A DNA stretch of 64,000 nucleotides, taken from positions 868,001 through 932,000 of the forward strand of contig CAWJGC010000011.1 in the NCBI GenBank assembly GCA_963842355.1. Reading direction: 5' to 3'. Origin of the DNA: JASHPR01 sp963842355 (GTDB lineage: Bacteria > Actinomycetota > Actinomycetes > Streptosporangiales > Streptosporangiaceae). Within the stretch, counting starts at the first letter, position 1. Each line of letters starts with the position of its first letter. Both the position numbers and the translations under genes were made by a program. Below are positions 33,559-43,040 of the stretch, in pieces. Below the pieces are notes generated by a model. It was given only the letters and a program-made list of their open reading frames with translations, had not been told where the DNA came from and did no database searches.

Positions 33559-34392
33559 CTAAGCGGGGACGGGGGCCGGGTCCAGCAGGGCGGCCGCCTC
33601 GTCGACGCTGGCCCCGCGGCGGATGATCGCGGCCAGCGCGCCGACCAGCGCGGCCGGGTCACGGGACTGCCAGATCTTGCGGCCCATGGCGATGCCGGAC
33701 GCGCCCGCGTCCATGGCGCCGCGCACCATCTCCAGCACGTCCCGCTCGTTCCTGGCCTTGGGCCCGCCGGCGATCAGCACCGGCACCAGGCTGTAGTCGA
33801 TGACCCGCCGGAACGACTCCGGGTCGCCGGTGTACCAGGTCTTGATGAAATCGGCGCCTTCCTCCGAGGCCACGCGCACGGCCACCCGCATGTCGTCGAC
33901 CGTGTAGGGCCCGTCGTACGGCTTGGCGTCCGGCCCGCCGACCGGGAAGATCTCGGCGAGCAGCGGGATGCCCAGCCGGTTGCACTCGTCGGCGATCGCG
34001 CCCAGCTTCGGCAGCTGGACCGCCTCGGTGTCGGGGCCGAGGAAGAACGTCGGCACCACGGCGTCGGCGCCGTTGCGCAGCGCCTCCTCGACCGAGGCGA
34101 ACACCAGTTGCTCGGTCTCCAGGCCGGGTGACAGGCCGGTCCGCCCGGTCAGCCGCAGCACCCACCCGGCCCGGCCCGCGAACGCCCCGGCCGCGAAGGC
34201 GGCCAGGCCGCGGCGCATCAGGAACGCGTTCACCCCGGCCTGGGCCAGGCTGGCGACCAGTTCGGTCGGGCGCTCCAGCTCGCCGTAGACCGGCTCCTCG
34301 ACGCCGTGGTCCATCGGCAGGATCATCGACGTGTTGCTGTCCGGGTCGAAGAGCCGGCCGAGCCGGAGGGTCTTACCGATGCTGGTGGTCAT
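33559..34392 (-). CDS. class I aldolase, DeoC/FbaB/LsrF family
   Basis: 277 aa TIM barrel. Early MILPMDHGVEEPVYGELERP, the Schiff-base Lys in GADFIKTWYTGDPESF (near residue 175), and the phosphate-binding segments VLIAGGPKA and ASGIAMGRKIWQ. Relatives cleave fructose 1,6-bisphosphate or handle phospho-AI-2 (LsrF). In this cluster, beside two sugar kinases, cleavage of a phosphorylated ketose into DHAP plus an aldehyde is the best guess. It lies 15 nt after the first FGGY kinase. Confidence 0.85.
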   Translation of the reverse strand: MTTSIGKTLRLGRLFDPDSNTSMILPMDHGVEEPVYGELERPTELVASLAQAGVNAFLMRRGLAAFAAGAFAGRAGWVLRLTGRTGLSPGLETEQLVFASVEEALRNGADAVVPTFFLGPDTEAVQLPKLGAIADECNRLGIPLLAEIFPVGGPDAKPYDGPYTVDDMRVAVRVASEEGADFIKTWYTGDPESFRRVIDYSLVPVLIAGGPKARNERDVLEMVRGAMDAGASGIAMGRKIWQSRDPAALVGALAAIIRRGASVDEAAALLDPAPVPA

Positions 34393-34407
34393 GATTGCGC
34401 CCCTCTC

Positions 34408-36018
34408 CTAGTAATCGCCCGCCGCGGGCAGGTGCTGGCCGAACGTCCGCGCGATCTGCCGGTAGGCGAGCTCATACTCGGCGCTGAGCTCGGCGTACAC
34501 GGCACTGCGCCGCGGGTCTGGGTCGTACTGCCGGTCCCAGCGGACCAGCCGCGCGACGCCCGCCGCGGCGCTGGCGAACACGCCGGCCGCGACCCCCGCC
34601 AGGATGGCCGCGCCCGCCGCGGCCAGGTCGGCGATCCGGGGGACCCGCAGCGGCACCCCGAGCACGTCGGCCTTGAGCTGCGTCCACACCGGGCTTCTCG
34701 CCTCGCCGTCCCCGATGCCGACCGGATCGCCCGCGCCCCGCGGCCCGTCCGGCGCGCCGGGCCCGGCCAGGATCGACATCGTAGCCCGGTACTGGAAGGC
34801 GATCCCTTCCAGCATGGCCCGGACCAGGTGGGCGCGGGTATGACCGGAGGCCACGCCCAGGTACGCGGCCCTGGCCCCCGCGGCGTAGTGCGGCGCCCGG
34901 GCCGCGCCGTCCACGAACGGGAAGCAGAGCAGCCCGTCCGCGCCGCAGGCCACCCCGGCCGCCTGGCCGATCAGCTCGTCGAATCCGGCGCTGCCGCCTG
35001 CCAGGGGTGCGCCGCCCGCGGGCCCGCCGCCCGCGGGCCCGGTCAGCACGTCGCGCAGCCAGCGCAGCGACGAGCCGGTGCTCTCGATCGCCACCTCGTG
35101 GAGATAGCGGGCGGGAACCACGTGCGGCGACACGTCGCCGCGCCCCGAGTGGTCCGCGCGGTACTCGCCCATGACCGTGCGCCAGTTGGCCGCCGTCCCG
35201 GTGCCGACGCAGGCCTGCCCGGGTTCGACGGCGCCGCAGCCGAGCGTCGCGCCGGCGTCGTCGCCGCCGCCCATGGCCACCGGCAGGCCCGGCCGCAGGC
35301 CCAGTTCGGCGGCCCGGGCGGCGGGCAACTCGGCCACCGGCTCCCAGGGCGATCCCGCGATCGGAGGCAGCATGGCGACGTCGATTCCGAGCGCGTCGCA
35401 GACCTCCTGGCTCCACTGCCGGCGCCGGATGTCCAGCATCGAACTGCGGGACACCGTGGTCGCGTCGGTGGTCAGGCACCCGGTCAGCCGGTGCAGCACG
35501 TAGTCCTTGGCGAAGCGGATCTGCCGCACCGAGCGCCACAGGTCACCGCGGTGCTGCCGGAACCACAGCAGGTGCGCCAGGCTCATGCCGTGCGTCGGCG
35601 CCATGCCCGTGGCCTCGATCAGCCAGTCCCGCCCGAGCCGCGCGGCGACCTCGCGGGCCTGCGCGGTCGCGCGCCCGTCGGTCCAGGAAATCGACCGGGC
35701 CACCGGCAGGCCCGCCGCGTCGGCCAGCACCACCGGCTCCCGCTGGCAGACCACTCCGAGCCCGGCGATCCGCGCCGGGTCGACGGCCGCCTCCGCCACC
35801 ACGTCGCGGATCGTGCGCGACACCCCCCGGTACCAGTCGTCGGGGTCGTTCTCGGCCCAGCCGGGCCGGGGGTGATGCATGGGGTGCTCCGCGGCGGACC
35901 GCGCCAGCAGCGTGCCGTCGCAGCTGCTGAGTATGGTCTTGACGCTGCCCGTCCCGATGTCGCATCCGACCAGGACCGGGCCGTCCGCCCCGGAAGCCTG
36001 GCCCAGCAGGGCCCGGAC
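34408..36018 (-). CDS. FGGY-family carbohydrate kinase 1 (no in-frame start)
   Basis: About 536 aa. ATP/phosphate motif VGCDIGTGSVKTILS, then HPRPGWAENDPDDWY, ISWTDGRATAQ (catalytic Asp segment), CVGTGTAANWRT and a C-terminal GGGARSPVWTQ-type block (here GDGEARSPVWTQLKAD). It phosphorylates a sugar, ketose or polyol; xylulokinase/LsrK-like. No ATG, GTG or TTG occurs in frame before the DIGTGS motif. Its frame joins the upstream permease frame only by a -1 step near 36.0 kb, so either a base is missing or the two are expressed as a fusion. Confidence 0.8.
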   Translation of the reverse strand, partial: VRALLGQASGADGPVLVGCDIGTGSVKTILSSCDGTLLARSAAEHPMHHPRPGWAENDPDDWYRGVSRTIRDVVAEAAVDPARIAGLGVVCQREPVVLADAAGLPVARSISWTDGRATAQAREVAARLGRDWLIEATGMAPTHGMSLAHLLWFRQHRGDLWRSVRQIRFAKDYVLHRLTGCLTTDATTVSRSSMLDIRRRQWSQEVCDALGIDVAMLPPIAGSPWEPVAELPAARAAELGLRPGLPVAMGGGDDAGATLGCGAVEPGQACVGTGTAANWRTVMGEYRADHSGRGDVSPHVVPARYLHEVAIESTGSSLRWLRDVLTGPAGGGPAGGAPLAGGSAGFDELIGQAAGVACGADGLLCFPFVDGAARAPHYAAGARAAYLGVASGHTRAHLVRAMLEGIAFQYRATMSILAGPGAPDGPRGAGDPVGIGDGEARSPVWTQLKADVLGVPLRVPRIADLAAAGAAILAGVAAGVFASAAAGVARLVRWDRQYDPDPRRSAVYAELSAEYELAYRQIARTFGQHLPAAGDY

Positions 36019-37547
36019 TCCACCTCGGTCTCGGCGCTCTCTACCATGATCTCGTCGGGCGACCGGACGTCGCGCAGGACCCCGCGGCGGCTCCTCGGGA
36101 TGAGGACGTAGTAGAGGATGAGGCCGGCCGCGATCGTCCCGGCGAAGCCCCAGCCGATGTCCTTGGGGTTGGACTTGATCAGGATCACGCAGAACACCAC
36201 CGACCAGACCACCGCCACCCAGTCCACCAGCGGGCTCCACCGTCCGTTGCTGAACGGCCGCGCGGGCAGCAGGTTGCGCCATTTGGCGTAGATGATCACC
36301 GCGATGAGCACGGCATAGCCGGCCGCCCACAGGATCGCGGTCATCGACAGCAGCACGGTCAGCAGGCCGGTGTAGACGATCAGCAGCACGGCGATGACCG
36401 CCGCGACGATGACCGCGGTCACCGGGACCCGCTCCCGGCTGAGCTTGGTCAGGGCCCGCGGGAACGGCGCCTGGCCGTCCCGGGCCTGGGCCCACATCAC
36501 CCGGGCCGCGGTGAGCTGCAGGATCATCATGTTGACGAACAGCGACACGACGGCCAGGACCTCGAACGTCGTGGCGGTGGCCGACCCCAGGACCGGGCCG
36601 AGCACGAACCTGATCACGTCGGGCGAGTGCGCGGCCGCGGTCGGGTCGCGCATGAGCAGCACGGTGAACGCCACCATGACCGTCCCGATCGCGAACGTGG
36701 CGAAGTTCGCGACGAGCAGGGCCCGCGGCACGGTGCGCGACGCGTGCCCGGTCTCCTCGCCCGCCGTGCCGTTCACGTCGAAGCCGGAGATCACGAAGAC
36801 CGGCACCAGCAGGGCGAACAGGAACGGCAGGAACGCGGACTGGCCGTGGCCCAGGATGCCGCCGGTCGAGGTCAGCGTGCTCACGCTGTTGAAGTGGTGC
36901 CCGGTGAAGATGACCGCGATGATGACCCCGATGATCACGATACTGATCGCGAGGAACTCGGCGAGCACGCCGACGGTGTTGTTGAACGCGGCGGCGATCT
37001 TCACGGCGGTCAGGTTGATCACCGTGGACGCCGCGATGAGGAGGACGGCCCAGCCGAACGTCTGCCAGTGGCCGGTCAGGTTGACGCCGAACCAGCTCAG
37101 GATGAACGGCGAGATGCCGTACGCCTCGGTGGCCACCGCGGCGATGTGGGCGACGATCAGCCACCAGCCGATCTGCCAGCCGAGGCCGCGCCTGCCGCCG
37201 ACGATCCGGTTGATGATCTGGTACGAGCCGCCGGCCAGCGGGTAGGCGGAGACCCCCTCGGCCACCGCCAGCCCCACCACCATCTGCAGGCCGCCGCCGA
37301 TGAGCCAGGCCCACAGGAAGACCGGGCCGACCTGGATGATGCCGGCCCCCATGCTCAGCGCGAGCCCGCCGGCCACGGCGATGCAGGTCCACTGGACGGC
37401 GAAGCTGGAGAAGAAGCCCAGGACCCGGCGCAGTTCCTGCCGGTAGCCCAGCTGGTGCAGGTACACGCGGTCTGCGGTGTGGGTGGCGTCGAGCCCGGCG
37501 TCGCTGGCCGGAGCGGCTGAGGATACCGGAGGGGCGCTCTCGCTCAT
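35619..37547 (-). CDS. APC-superfamily permease, C-terminal end frame-shifted into the kinase
   Basis: About 12 membrane segments: e.g. VAGGLALSMGAGIIQVGPVFLWAW, GGSYQIINRIVGG, FVISGFDVNGTAGEETGHASRTVPRALL and VVWSVVFCVILIK. It is like amino-acid/choline/polyamine permeases. Start ATG 37547 has GGAGG 5 nt before it. Family-like sequence ends near RRGVLRDVRSPDEIMVES (about 36.02 kb); beyond that the open frame to 35619 overlaps the kinase and is probably not coding. No stop occurs between them in either frame. It is the first gene of the second catabolic operon, behind a palindromic operator. Confidence 0.8.
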   Translation of the reverse strand: MSESAPPVSSAAPASDAGLDATHTADRVYLHQLGYRQELRRVLGFFSSFAVQWTCIAVAGGLALSMGAGIIQVGPVFLWAWLIGGGLQMVVGLAVAEGVSAYPLAGGSYQIINRIVGGRRGLGWQIGWWLIVAHIAAVATEAYGISPFILSWFGVNLTGHWQTFGWAVLLIAASTVINLTAVKIAAAFNNTVGVLAEFLAISIVIIGVIIAVIFTGHHFNSVSTLTSTGGILGHGQSAFLPFLFALLVPVFVISGFDVNGTAGEETGHASRTVPRALLVANFATFAIGTVMVAFTVLLMRDPTAAAHSPDVIRFVLGPVLGSATATTFEVLAVVSLFVNMMILQLTAARVMWAQARDGQAPFPRALTKLSRERVPVTAVIVAAVIAVLLIVYTGLLTVLLSMTAILWAAGYAVLIAVIIYAKWRNLLPARPFSNGRWSPLVDWVAVVWSVVFCVILIKSNPKDIGWGFAGTIAAGLILYYVLIPRSRRGVLRDVRSPDEIMVESAETEVESGPCWARLPGRTARSWSDATSGRAASRPYSAAATARCWRGPPRSTPCITPGPAGPRTTPTTGTGGCRARSATWWRRRPSTRRGSPGSEWSASGSRWCWPTRRACRWPGRFPGPTGARPRRPARSPRGSGGTG

Positions 37548-37577
37548 CGGGCCTCCGTTCAGATGAGCCACCTGTTG

Positions 37578-37589
37578 ATTGTGAACAAT
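37578..37589. promoter_or_regulatory. putative GntR operator before the permease operon
   Basis: ATTGT-GA-ACAAT, a perfect 12-bp palindrome about 30 bp upstream of the permease start. Related sites GTTGTTGACATT and ATTGTGGACATT (minus strand) lie before the enolase and gntR. Confidence 0.55.
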
Positions 37590-37698
37590 TCGTCAATCTA
37601 GCGTTTGACGGAACGTACCATCGGCCGATATCGGCCCGCAAGACCCGCGACGCCGGAAAGATCAGGATGTAACCAGCGCTCGGCGGCGCTCAGGACAC

Positions 37699-38568
37699 TC
37701 AGGGGCCGAGGGCGCTCAGCAACGCCACGCCGGTGACGACGGCGGCCAGGCCGGCCACCTGGTGGCGGGTCAGCCGCTGACCGTGGATGAAGTACGCCGC
37801 GACCACGGTCAGCGCCGCGAACTGCGACGACAGGACGGCCGCCACCGCGAGCTGATGGCGCGCGCCCAGGGTGTAGCTCACGACCCCGAGCACCTCGGCG
37901 GCCCCGGCCGCCGCCACCAGGGGCAGCGCCCGGCGGGTCAGCGCGAGCCGGCGCCGCGCCGCCAGCGGCGCGGTGACCAGCGCGGAACCGAACAGCCGGG
38001 CCGGCACGAGCGTCCACAGCACCGACACCTGCTGGCCCGCCCGTCCGGTGGTGTACAGGGTCACCCCGAACAGCAGCGCCACCGGCAGCGCGAGCACCGC
38101 CCCGCGTACGGTCCGGCGACCGCCCGTCTCCGGTGGCGGGCGGTCGTCGCGGCCGGCCGCCGCGACCGCCACGCCGAGGGTGATCAGCCCGAGCAGCAGC
38201 CCGGTGCGCAGGCCCAGCCGCGCCCCGGCCACGGCCGAGATCGCGGCGGCGACCGCCCCCTCGGTGGAGACGATGCCGGCGACCACCCCGACCTGGCCGC
38301 GCCGGAACGCCACGTACTCGATCAGCAGCCCGGCCACGTTGCTGGCGCCGGCGGCCGCCAGCAGGCCCAGCACCCTCGGCGAGAGCTGCGCCGGATCGGC
38401 CAGCACCGCCACCGGCGCCGCGACGAACACCAGGCCGATCAGCATCACCCAGGCCAGGGTGGACTGCGCCCCGATGGCCTGGCTCGACGCCGAGGCGCAC
38501 AGCGCGGAGACGGTGAAGCAGACCGCGGCTCCGAGCCCGCCGGCAACCGCTAGGACAGATCCACCCAC
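37699..38568 (-). CDS. EamA/DMT-family transporter
   Basis: 289 aa with about ten hydrophobic segments in two EamA repeats (e.g. GAAVCFTVSALCASASSQAIGAQSTLAWVM and VALLFGVTLYTTGRAG; C-terminal QRLTRHQVAGLAAVVTGVALL). It probably moves a metabolite in or out of the cell. The GTG at 38568 overlaps the end of the aldehyde dehydrogenase by 19 nt. Last gene of the enolase operon; the 37548-37698 gap after it carries the permease promoter and operator. Confidence 0.82.
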   Translation of the reverse strand: MGGSVLAVAGGLGAAVCFTVSALCASASSQAIGAQSTLAWVMLIGLVFVAAPVAVLADPAQLSPRVLGLLAAAGASNVAGLLIEYVAFRRGQVGVVAGIVSTEGAVAAAISAVAGARLGLRTGLLLGLITLGVAVAAAGRDDRPPPETGGRRTVRGAVLALPVALLFGVTLYTTGRAGQQVSVLWTLVPARLFGSALVTAPLAARRRLALTRRALPLVAAAGAAEVLGVVSYTLGARHQLAVAAVLSSQFAALTVVAAYFIHGQRLTRHQVAGLAAVVTGVALLSALGP

Positions 38569-40044
38569 ACGCTCTTCACCTGCGTGTACAGGTCCAGGTT
38601 GTGCCTGCCCATCTCCCGGCCGAAGCCGGACTCCTTGAAGCCGCCGAACGGCGACGCCGCGTCGTAGACGTTGTAGCAGTTGATCCAGACCGAGCCGGCC
38701 TTGAGCGCGGCGGCGGCGCGGTGCGCCTTCTTGATGTCGCGGGTCCACACGCCCGCGCCGAGCCCGTAGTTGGTGGCGTTGCTCTGCAGCACGGCGTCGT
38801 CGGCGTCCCGGAACGGTATGACGGTGACGACCGGGCCGAAGATCTCCTCGCGCGCGATCGTCATCGAGTTGGTCGCGTCGCGGAACACCGTGGGCTGGAC
38901 GTAGTAGCCGTCGCCCAGCCGCGGGTCGTCGGGACGGCCGCCGCCGACGACCGCGACCGCGCCCTCGTCGCGCCCGGCACGCAGGTAGCCGGTGACCCGG
39001 TCGAGCTGCTCGCGCGAGACCAGCGGCCCCTGGTCGACCCCCTCCTCGAGCCCCGGCCCGAGGCGGAGCGCCGAGGCCTTCGCCGAGACCCCCGAGACGA
39101 TGTCGTCGTAGACCGCCTCCTGGACGAACAGCCGCGAGCCGGCGGCGCAGTCCTGGCCCATGTTGTAGAAGATAGCGTGGGCCGCGCCGGCCACGGCCGC
39201 GTCGAGGTCGGCGTCGGCGAACACCACGTTGGGGGACTTGCCGCCGAGCTCGAGCGCGGTGCGCTTCAGGTTGCCCGCGCTGGCCCGCACGATCTCCCGT
39301 CCGACCGCGGTCGATCCGGTGAACGCCACCCCGGCGATCCCGGGATGCTCGGTGATCGCCGCGCCCGCGGTCTCGCCGAACCCGGTCAAGATGTTCACCA
39401 CGCCCGGCGGGATGCCGGCCTCTGAGCAGCAGCTGCCCGAGCCAGATGCTGGTCAGCGGCGTCTGCTCGGCCGGCTTGAGCAGGCAGGTGTTGCCGCAGG
39501 CCAGCGCCGGAGCCAGCTTCCACGCCGCCAGCATCAGCGGGTAGTTCCACGGGATGATCAGGCCGACGACGCCCAGCGGCTCGCGCACCGTGTAGTTGAA
39601 GTACGCGCCCGCCGAGACCGGGATCGTCTCGCCTTCCAGCTTGGTCGCCCACCCGGCGAAGTACCGGAAATGGTCGATCGCCATCGGCAGGTCGTCGTCA
39701 CGCGCCAGCCGCAGCGGCTTACCCATGTCCAGCACTTCGAGCTGGGCCAGCCCGCCGGCGTCCCGTTCCAGCAACTCGGCGACCCGCCATAGCAGCCGGC
39801 CGCGCTCGGACGGGGTGATCTTCTTCCAGGCGTCGTCACCCGCGGCGGCCGCGGCCGCCACCGCGCGGTCGACGTCCTGGCCGGACGCCGAGGCGCACCG
39901 CATCAGCGGCCGGCCGGTGGCCGGGTTGAGCGTCTCGAACGTGGCGCCGTCCGCGGCGTCCACCCAGTCTCCGCCGATGAGCAGCTTGGTCGCCCCGGCG
40001 GCCAGGAACTCCTCGACGCGGGCGTCAGGCGATGGTGCGGTCAT
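38550..40044 (-). pseudogene. aldehyde dehydrogenase with single-base frameshift
   Basis: NAD(P)-dependent aldehyde dehydrogenase (betaine/aldehyde type, ~497 aa if repaired). The N-terminal part from ATG 40044 has LLIGGDWVDAADG, IIPWNYPLMLAAWKLAPALA and CLLKPAEQTPL. The C-terminal part has FTGSTAVGREI, LELGGKSPN (catalytic Glu), YNMGQDCAAGSRLFV (catalytic Cys) and ASPFGGFKESGFGREMG. The two halves are in different frames; one surplus base at about 39423 explains it (the intact reading would be EAGIPPGVVNILTG). No other decay is visible, so this is either a recent mutation or a sequence error. Expected role: oxidising the aldehyde released by the aldolase, for example glyceraldehyde to glycerate. 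Confidence 0.85.
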
Positions 40045-41609
40045 GGGATCTCCTCCTGCGGGTCGGTGGTCGGGTGCGGCGCCGGGGCGCGGAACAGCGG
40101 CCGGACCGCGTCGAGCACGTTCTGGTAGCGGCCGCGCAGCTCGGCGTACTGCGCGTGCCGCCGCGGGTCGGGCTGGTAGACCCGGTCGAACCGGACCAGG
40201 CGCTCGACCCCGGCCGCCGCGTCACCGAACGCGCCGACGCTCTGGCCGGCCAGGATCGCCGCCCCGAGCGCCGCGGACTCGCGGATCGCGGTGGTCCGGA
40301 TCGGCACGCCGGTCACGTCGGCCTTGATCTGGTTCCACGCGTCGGCGTGAGCCTCGCCGTCGACGAGCGTGATCGGCCGCCCGGCGTCCCGGCCGGGCGA
40401 GATCAGCTCCAGCGTGGGCGGGTACTGGAACGCGACGCCCTCCAGGATGGCCCGGGCCAGGTGGGCCCGGGTATGGCCGGAGGCGATGCCGAAGAACCCT
40501 CCCGCCGCGCCGTCGAGGTACCAGGGCGCGCGCTTCGCGCCGTCGACGAACGGCAGGAACGTCAGGCCGTCGGCGCCCGGGGGGATGCCGCGGGCCTCCT
40601 CGACCAGTTCGGCGTAGCCCGCGCCGCCGCCGAACGCGTCCCGGAACCAGCGCAGCGACGAGCCCGTGCTCTCGATGCACACCTCGAACAGGAACCGGCC
40701 GCAGACCACGTGCCGGGCCACGTCGCCGCGCGCGAGGGCGCTGTCCGGCTCGCCGGCCGCGGTCACCAGCCGCCAGTCGCTGCTGGTCCCGGTGCCGGCG
40801 CAGAGGTCGCCGGGGTCGACGGCGCCCGCGCCCAGCGTCGCTGCGGGGTCGTCTCCCCCGCCGGCGGCCACCGGCACGCCGGGCCGCAGCCCGAGCAGGC
40901 GGGCGGCGCCGGCGTCCAGTTCGGCCACCCGCTGCCAGGGCTGCCAGCCGACCTCGGGCAGCAGGTCCAGGGGGATGCCGGCCGCCGCGCAGATCTCCGC
41001 GGACCAGCCGTCGGCGCGCAGGTCGTTCATCACGCTGCGGGCCGGGGTGCTGACGTCGGTTCCGGTCAGGCCGGTGAGCCGGTACAGCACGTAGTCCTTC
41101 GGCGACAGCAGCCGCCGGGTCGCCGACCACACGTCGGGCTCGTGCCGCTGGATCCAGAGCAGGGTCGGCAGGCCGAGCCCGGCGATCGGCAGCACGCCGG
41201 TGCGGTCGATCAGCCACGGCCGCCCCATGCGCCCGACGAACTCGGCCAGGTCCGGGGCGCTGCGCTGGTCGGTCCAGGCGATCGACGCGCGGAGCGGCCG
41301 CATGGACCGGCCGAGCAGCACCCAGGGGTCGCGCTGCGACACCACGCACATGCCCGCCACGGCCGCGGCGTCGACGCCTCCGGCCGCCAGCAACTGCCGG
41401 ACCGCGCCGACCACTCCGCGCAGCCAGTCGTCCGGGTCGTTCTCCGCCCAGCCGGGCCGCTCGTGGCGCATCCGGTGCTCGACGCACGCGGTCGCCAGCG
41501 GCAGGCCGTCCAGGCCGACGGCGAGCGCCTTGACGCTGCCGGTGCCGATGTCGACCCCGAGCAGCCAGTCCTCGCTCGCCCCGGCCGGCCAGCCCGCCGG
41601 CCCGGTCAC
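40041..41609 (-). CDS. FGGY-family carbohydrate kinase 2
   Basis: 522 aa. LGVDIGTGSVKALAVG, HERPGWAENDPDDWL, IAWTDQRSAPDLAEF, AGGGDDPAATLGAGAV, CAGTGTSSDWRLV and the ALGAAILAG C-terminal block. It is a full-length paralogue of kinase 1 with the same unusual DIGTGSVK. It overlaps the glycerate kinase stop (GTGA) and the aldehyde dehydrogenase start (ATGA) by 4 nt each, a tightly coupled operon. Substrate unknown; ketose or polyol by context. Confidence 0.88.
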   Translation of the reverse strand: MTGPAGWPAGASEDWLLGVDIGTGSVKALAVGLDGLPLATACVEHRMRHERPGWAENDPDDWLRGVVGAVRQLLAAGGVDAAAVAGMCVVSQRDPWVLLGRSMRPLRASIAWTDQRSAPDLAEFVGRMGRPWLIDRTGVLPIAGLGLPTLLWIQRHEPDVWSATRRLLSPKDYVLYRLTGLTGTDVSTPARSVMNDLRADGWSAEICAAAGIPLDLLPEVGWQPWQRVAELDAGAARLLGLRPGVPVAAGGGDDPAATLGAGAVDPGDLCAGTGTSSDWRLVTAAGEPDSALARGDVARHVVCGRFLFEVCIESTGSSLRWFRDAFGGGAGYAELVEEARGIPPGADGLTFLPFVDGAKRAPWYLDGAAGGFFGIASGHTRAHLARAILEGVAFQYPPTLELISPGRDAGRPITLVDGEAHADAWNQIKADVTGVPIRTTAIRESAALGAAILAGQSVGAFGDAAAGVERLVRFDRVYQPDPRRHAQYAELRGRYQNVLDAVRPLFRAPAPHPTTDPQEEIP

Positions 41610-43030
41610 GGCGTGCCTTCCGCGGCACCGATAGCGATCACCCACAGGTCCGAGACGTTCGTCCCGGTCGGCCCGGTCCTGATCAGGTCGCCCGCGCGGC
41701 TCAGCACGGAGGTCGAGTCGTGGCTGGCGATCGCGTCATCGAGGCCTCCCGGTTGCCGCGGCGCGGTCGTGCTGTCCACACAGCCGCCCGCGGCGTCGGT
41801 GCCGCCGTCCGAACCGTCGCTGTCGAGAAACGCGCCCGCCACCGCGGCCCGGCCGCGCGCCGCCGCGCGCGCGAACGCGAGCGCCATCTCCTGGTTCGGG
41901 CCGCCGTGGCCGGCCGCCGCGGCGGCTGGTCGCCGGACCGTGACCGTGGCCTCGCCGCCCGCCGCGACCAGCACCGTGCCCGGGGCGAACGGCTCGCCGC
42001 AGGCCGAGGACCGCGCGGCGAGCGTGCCGAGGAATCCGCCCAGGCTCGCGGCCTCGCCCTCGATCTGGCTGCCCAGAACCGCGGGCCGCCAGCCGAGCGC
42101 GCGCACCCGTTCCTCCATCTGGCTGACCACCCAGGCCCCGGCGAGCAGCACCACGGTGGTGATGTCCCGCCCGGCCAGCGCGGGAGACTCCGACCGCTCG
42201 CCACGCAGGTGATCCCTGATCTCGGCCGGGACCTCGGACCAGAGGCCGTATCGCCGCAGCACGGCGATCGCGGCCGGCGCACTGCTGGTGTCCTGGACCG
42301 TGGGATCGCAGAGCAGGTCGGCGGGGTCGCCGACCACGTCGGACACCGTGAGGTTGAGGATCGCCGCCCCGGCGGCCCGCTCGGCCAGGCGTCCGCCCTT
42401 GATCGCCGAGACATGCTTGCGGACCGTGTTGATCTCGGCAACGGACGCTCCGGACTCCAGCAGCAGCACGTGCAGGCGCTGCTTGGCGGCGAACGGCACC
42501 CCGTCCGGCGGCAGGCAGGCCAGCGCCGACGAGCCTCCGGTAAAGGCGGTGATCAGCAGGTCGCCCGGTCCGAGGCCGTCCGCGAGCGACGCCAGCCTCC
42601 GGGCCGCCCCGAGGCTCGCGGCGGTGGGGACCGGGTGGTCGGCCTCGACGACGCGCACCCGGCGCAGGCTGTGGCTCACCCCGCGGCGGCTTACGATGAG
42701 CCCCCCGTCGATCCGGTCACCGAGTGTGCGCTCGAGCGCCGCGGCGATGGCCAGGGAGGCCTTGCCCGCGCCGAGCAGCACCACCGAACGTACCTCGTCC
42801 AGGTCGAAGCGCCGGCCCCCGGCCCGCAGCCGCCGGCCGTCCAGGCTCACCAGCCGGTCGACGGCCCGTTCCGGGTCGGCGGCGCGCAGCCCGGCCGCCG
42901 CCACGTCGAGCACGACCCGCCGCAGTTCGGTCAGCCCGTGGTCGAGCAACTGCCGGTAATTGCCGATGACGGTGCCCCCCGGCTCCGCCGCCGGGTCAAG
43001 CTGCCCGATCCGCGCCTCGCCGACCGTCAC
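41606..43030 (-). CDS. glycerate 2-kinase, MOFRL family
   Basis: 474 aa. N-terminal GKASLAIAAALERTLG and GGLIVSRRG, the central GDLLITAFTGGSSALACLPP, and the MOFRL-type C-terminus with NQEMALAFA and DSDGSDGGTDAAGGCVDS. It phosphorylates D-glycerate to 2-phosphoglycerate, the substrate of the enolase encoded just upstream. GTG start at 43030, 10 nt after the enolase stop. Confidence 0.9.
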   Translation of the reverse strand: MTVGEARIGQLDPAAEPGGTVIGNYRQLLDHGLTELRRVVLDVAAAGLRAADPERAVDRLVSLDGRRLRAGGRRFDLDEVRSVVLLGAGKASLAIAAALERTLGDRIDGGLIVSRRGVSHSLRRVRVVEADHPVPTAASLGAARRLASLADGLGPGDLLITAFTGGSSALACLPPDGVPFAAKQRLHVLLLESGASVAEINTVRKHVSAIKGGRLAERAAGAAILNLTVSDVVGDPADLLCDPTVQDTSSAPAAIAVLRRYGLWSEVPAEIRDHLRGERSESPALAGRDITTVVLLAGAWVVSQMEERVRALGWRPAVLGSQIEGEAASLGGFLGTLAARSSACGEPFAPGTVLVAAGGEATVTVRRPAAAAAGHGGPNQEMALAFARAAARGRAAVAGAFLDSDGSDGGTDAAGGCVDSTTAPRQPGGLDDAIASHDSTSVLSRAGDLIRTGPTGTNVSDLWVIAIGAAEGTP

Positions 43031-43040
43031 GAGAAGCTGC

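Noticed and set aside
36000..36020. Programmed -1 frameshift between permease and kinase
   Set aside because: The local sequence has no X-XXY-YYZ heptamer in the permease frame and no clear downstream stem-loop; a sequence error or mutation is more likely.
37699..40044. Single 781-aa aldehyde dehydrogenase-transporter fusion
   Set aside because: The continuous frame joins the dehydrogenase N-terminus to EamA only through a stretch where the dehydrogenase motifs are in another frame; it is a by-product of the frameshift at about 39423.
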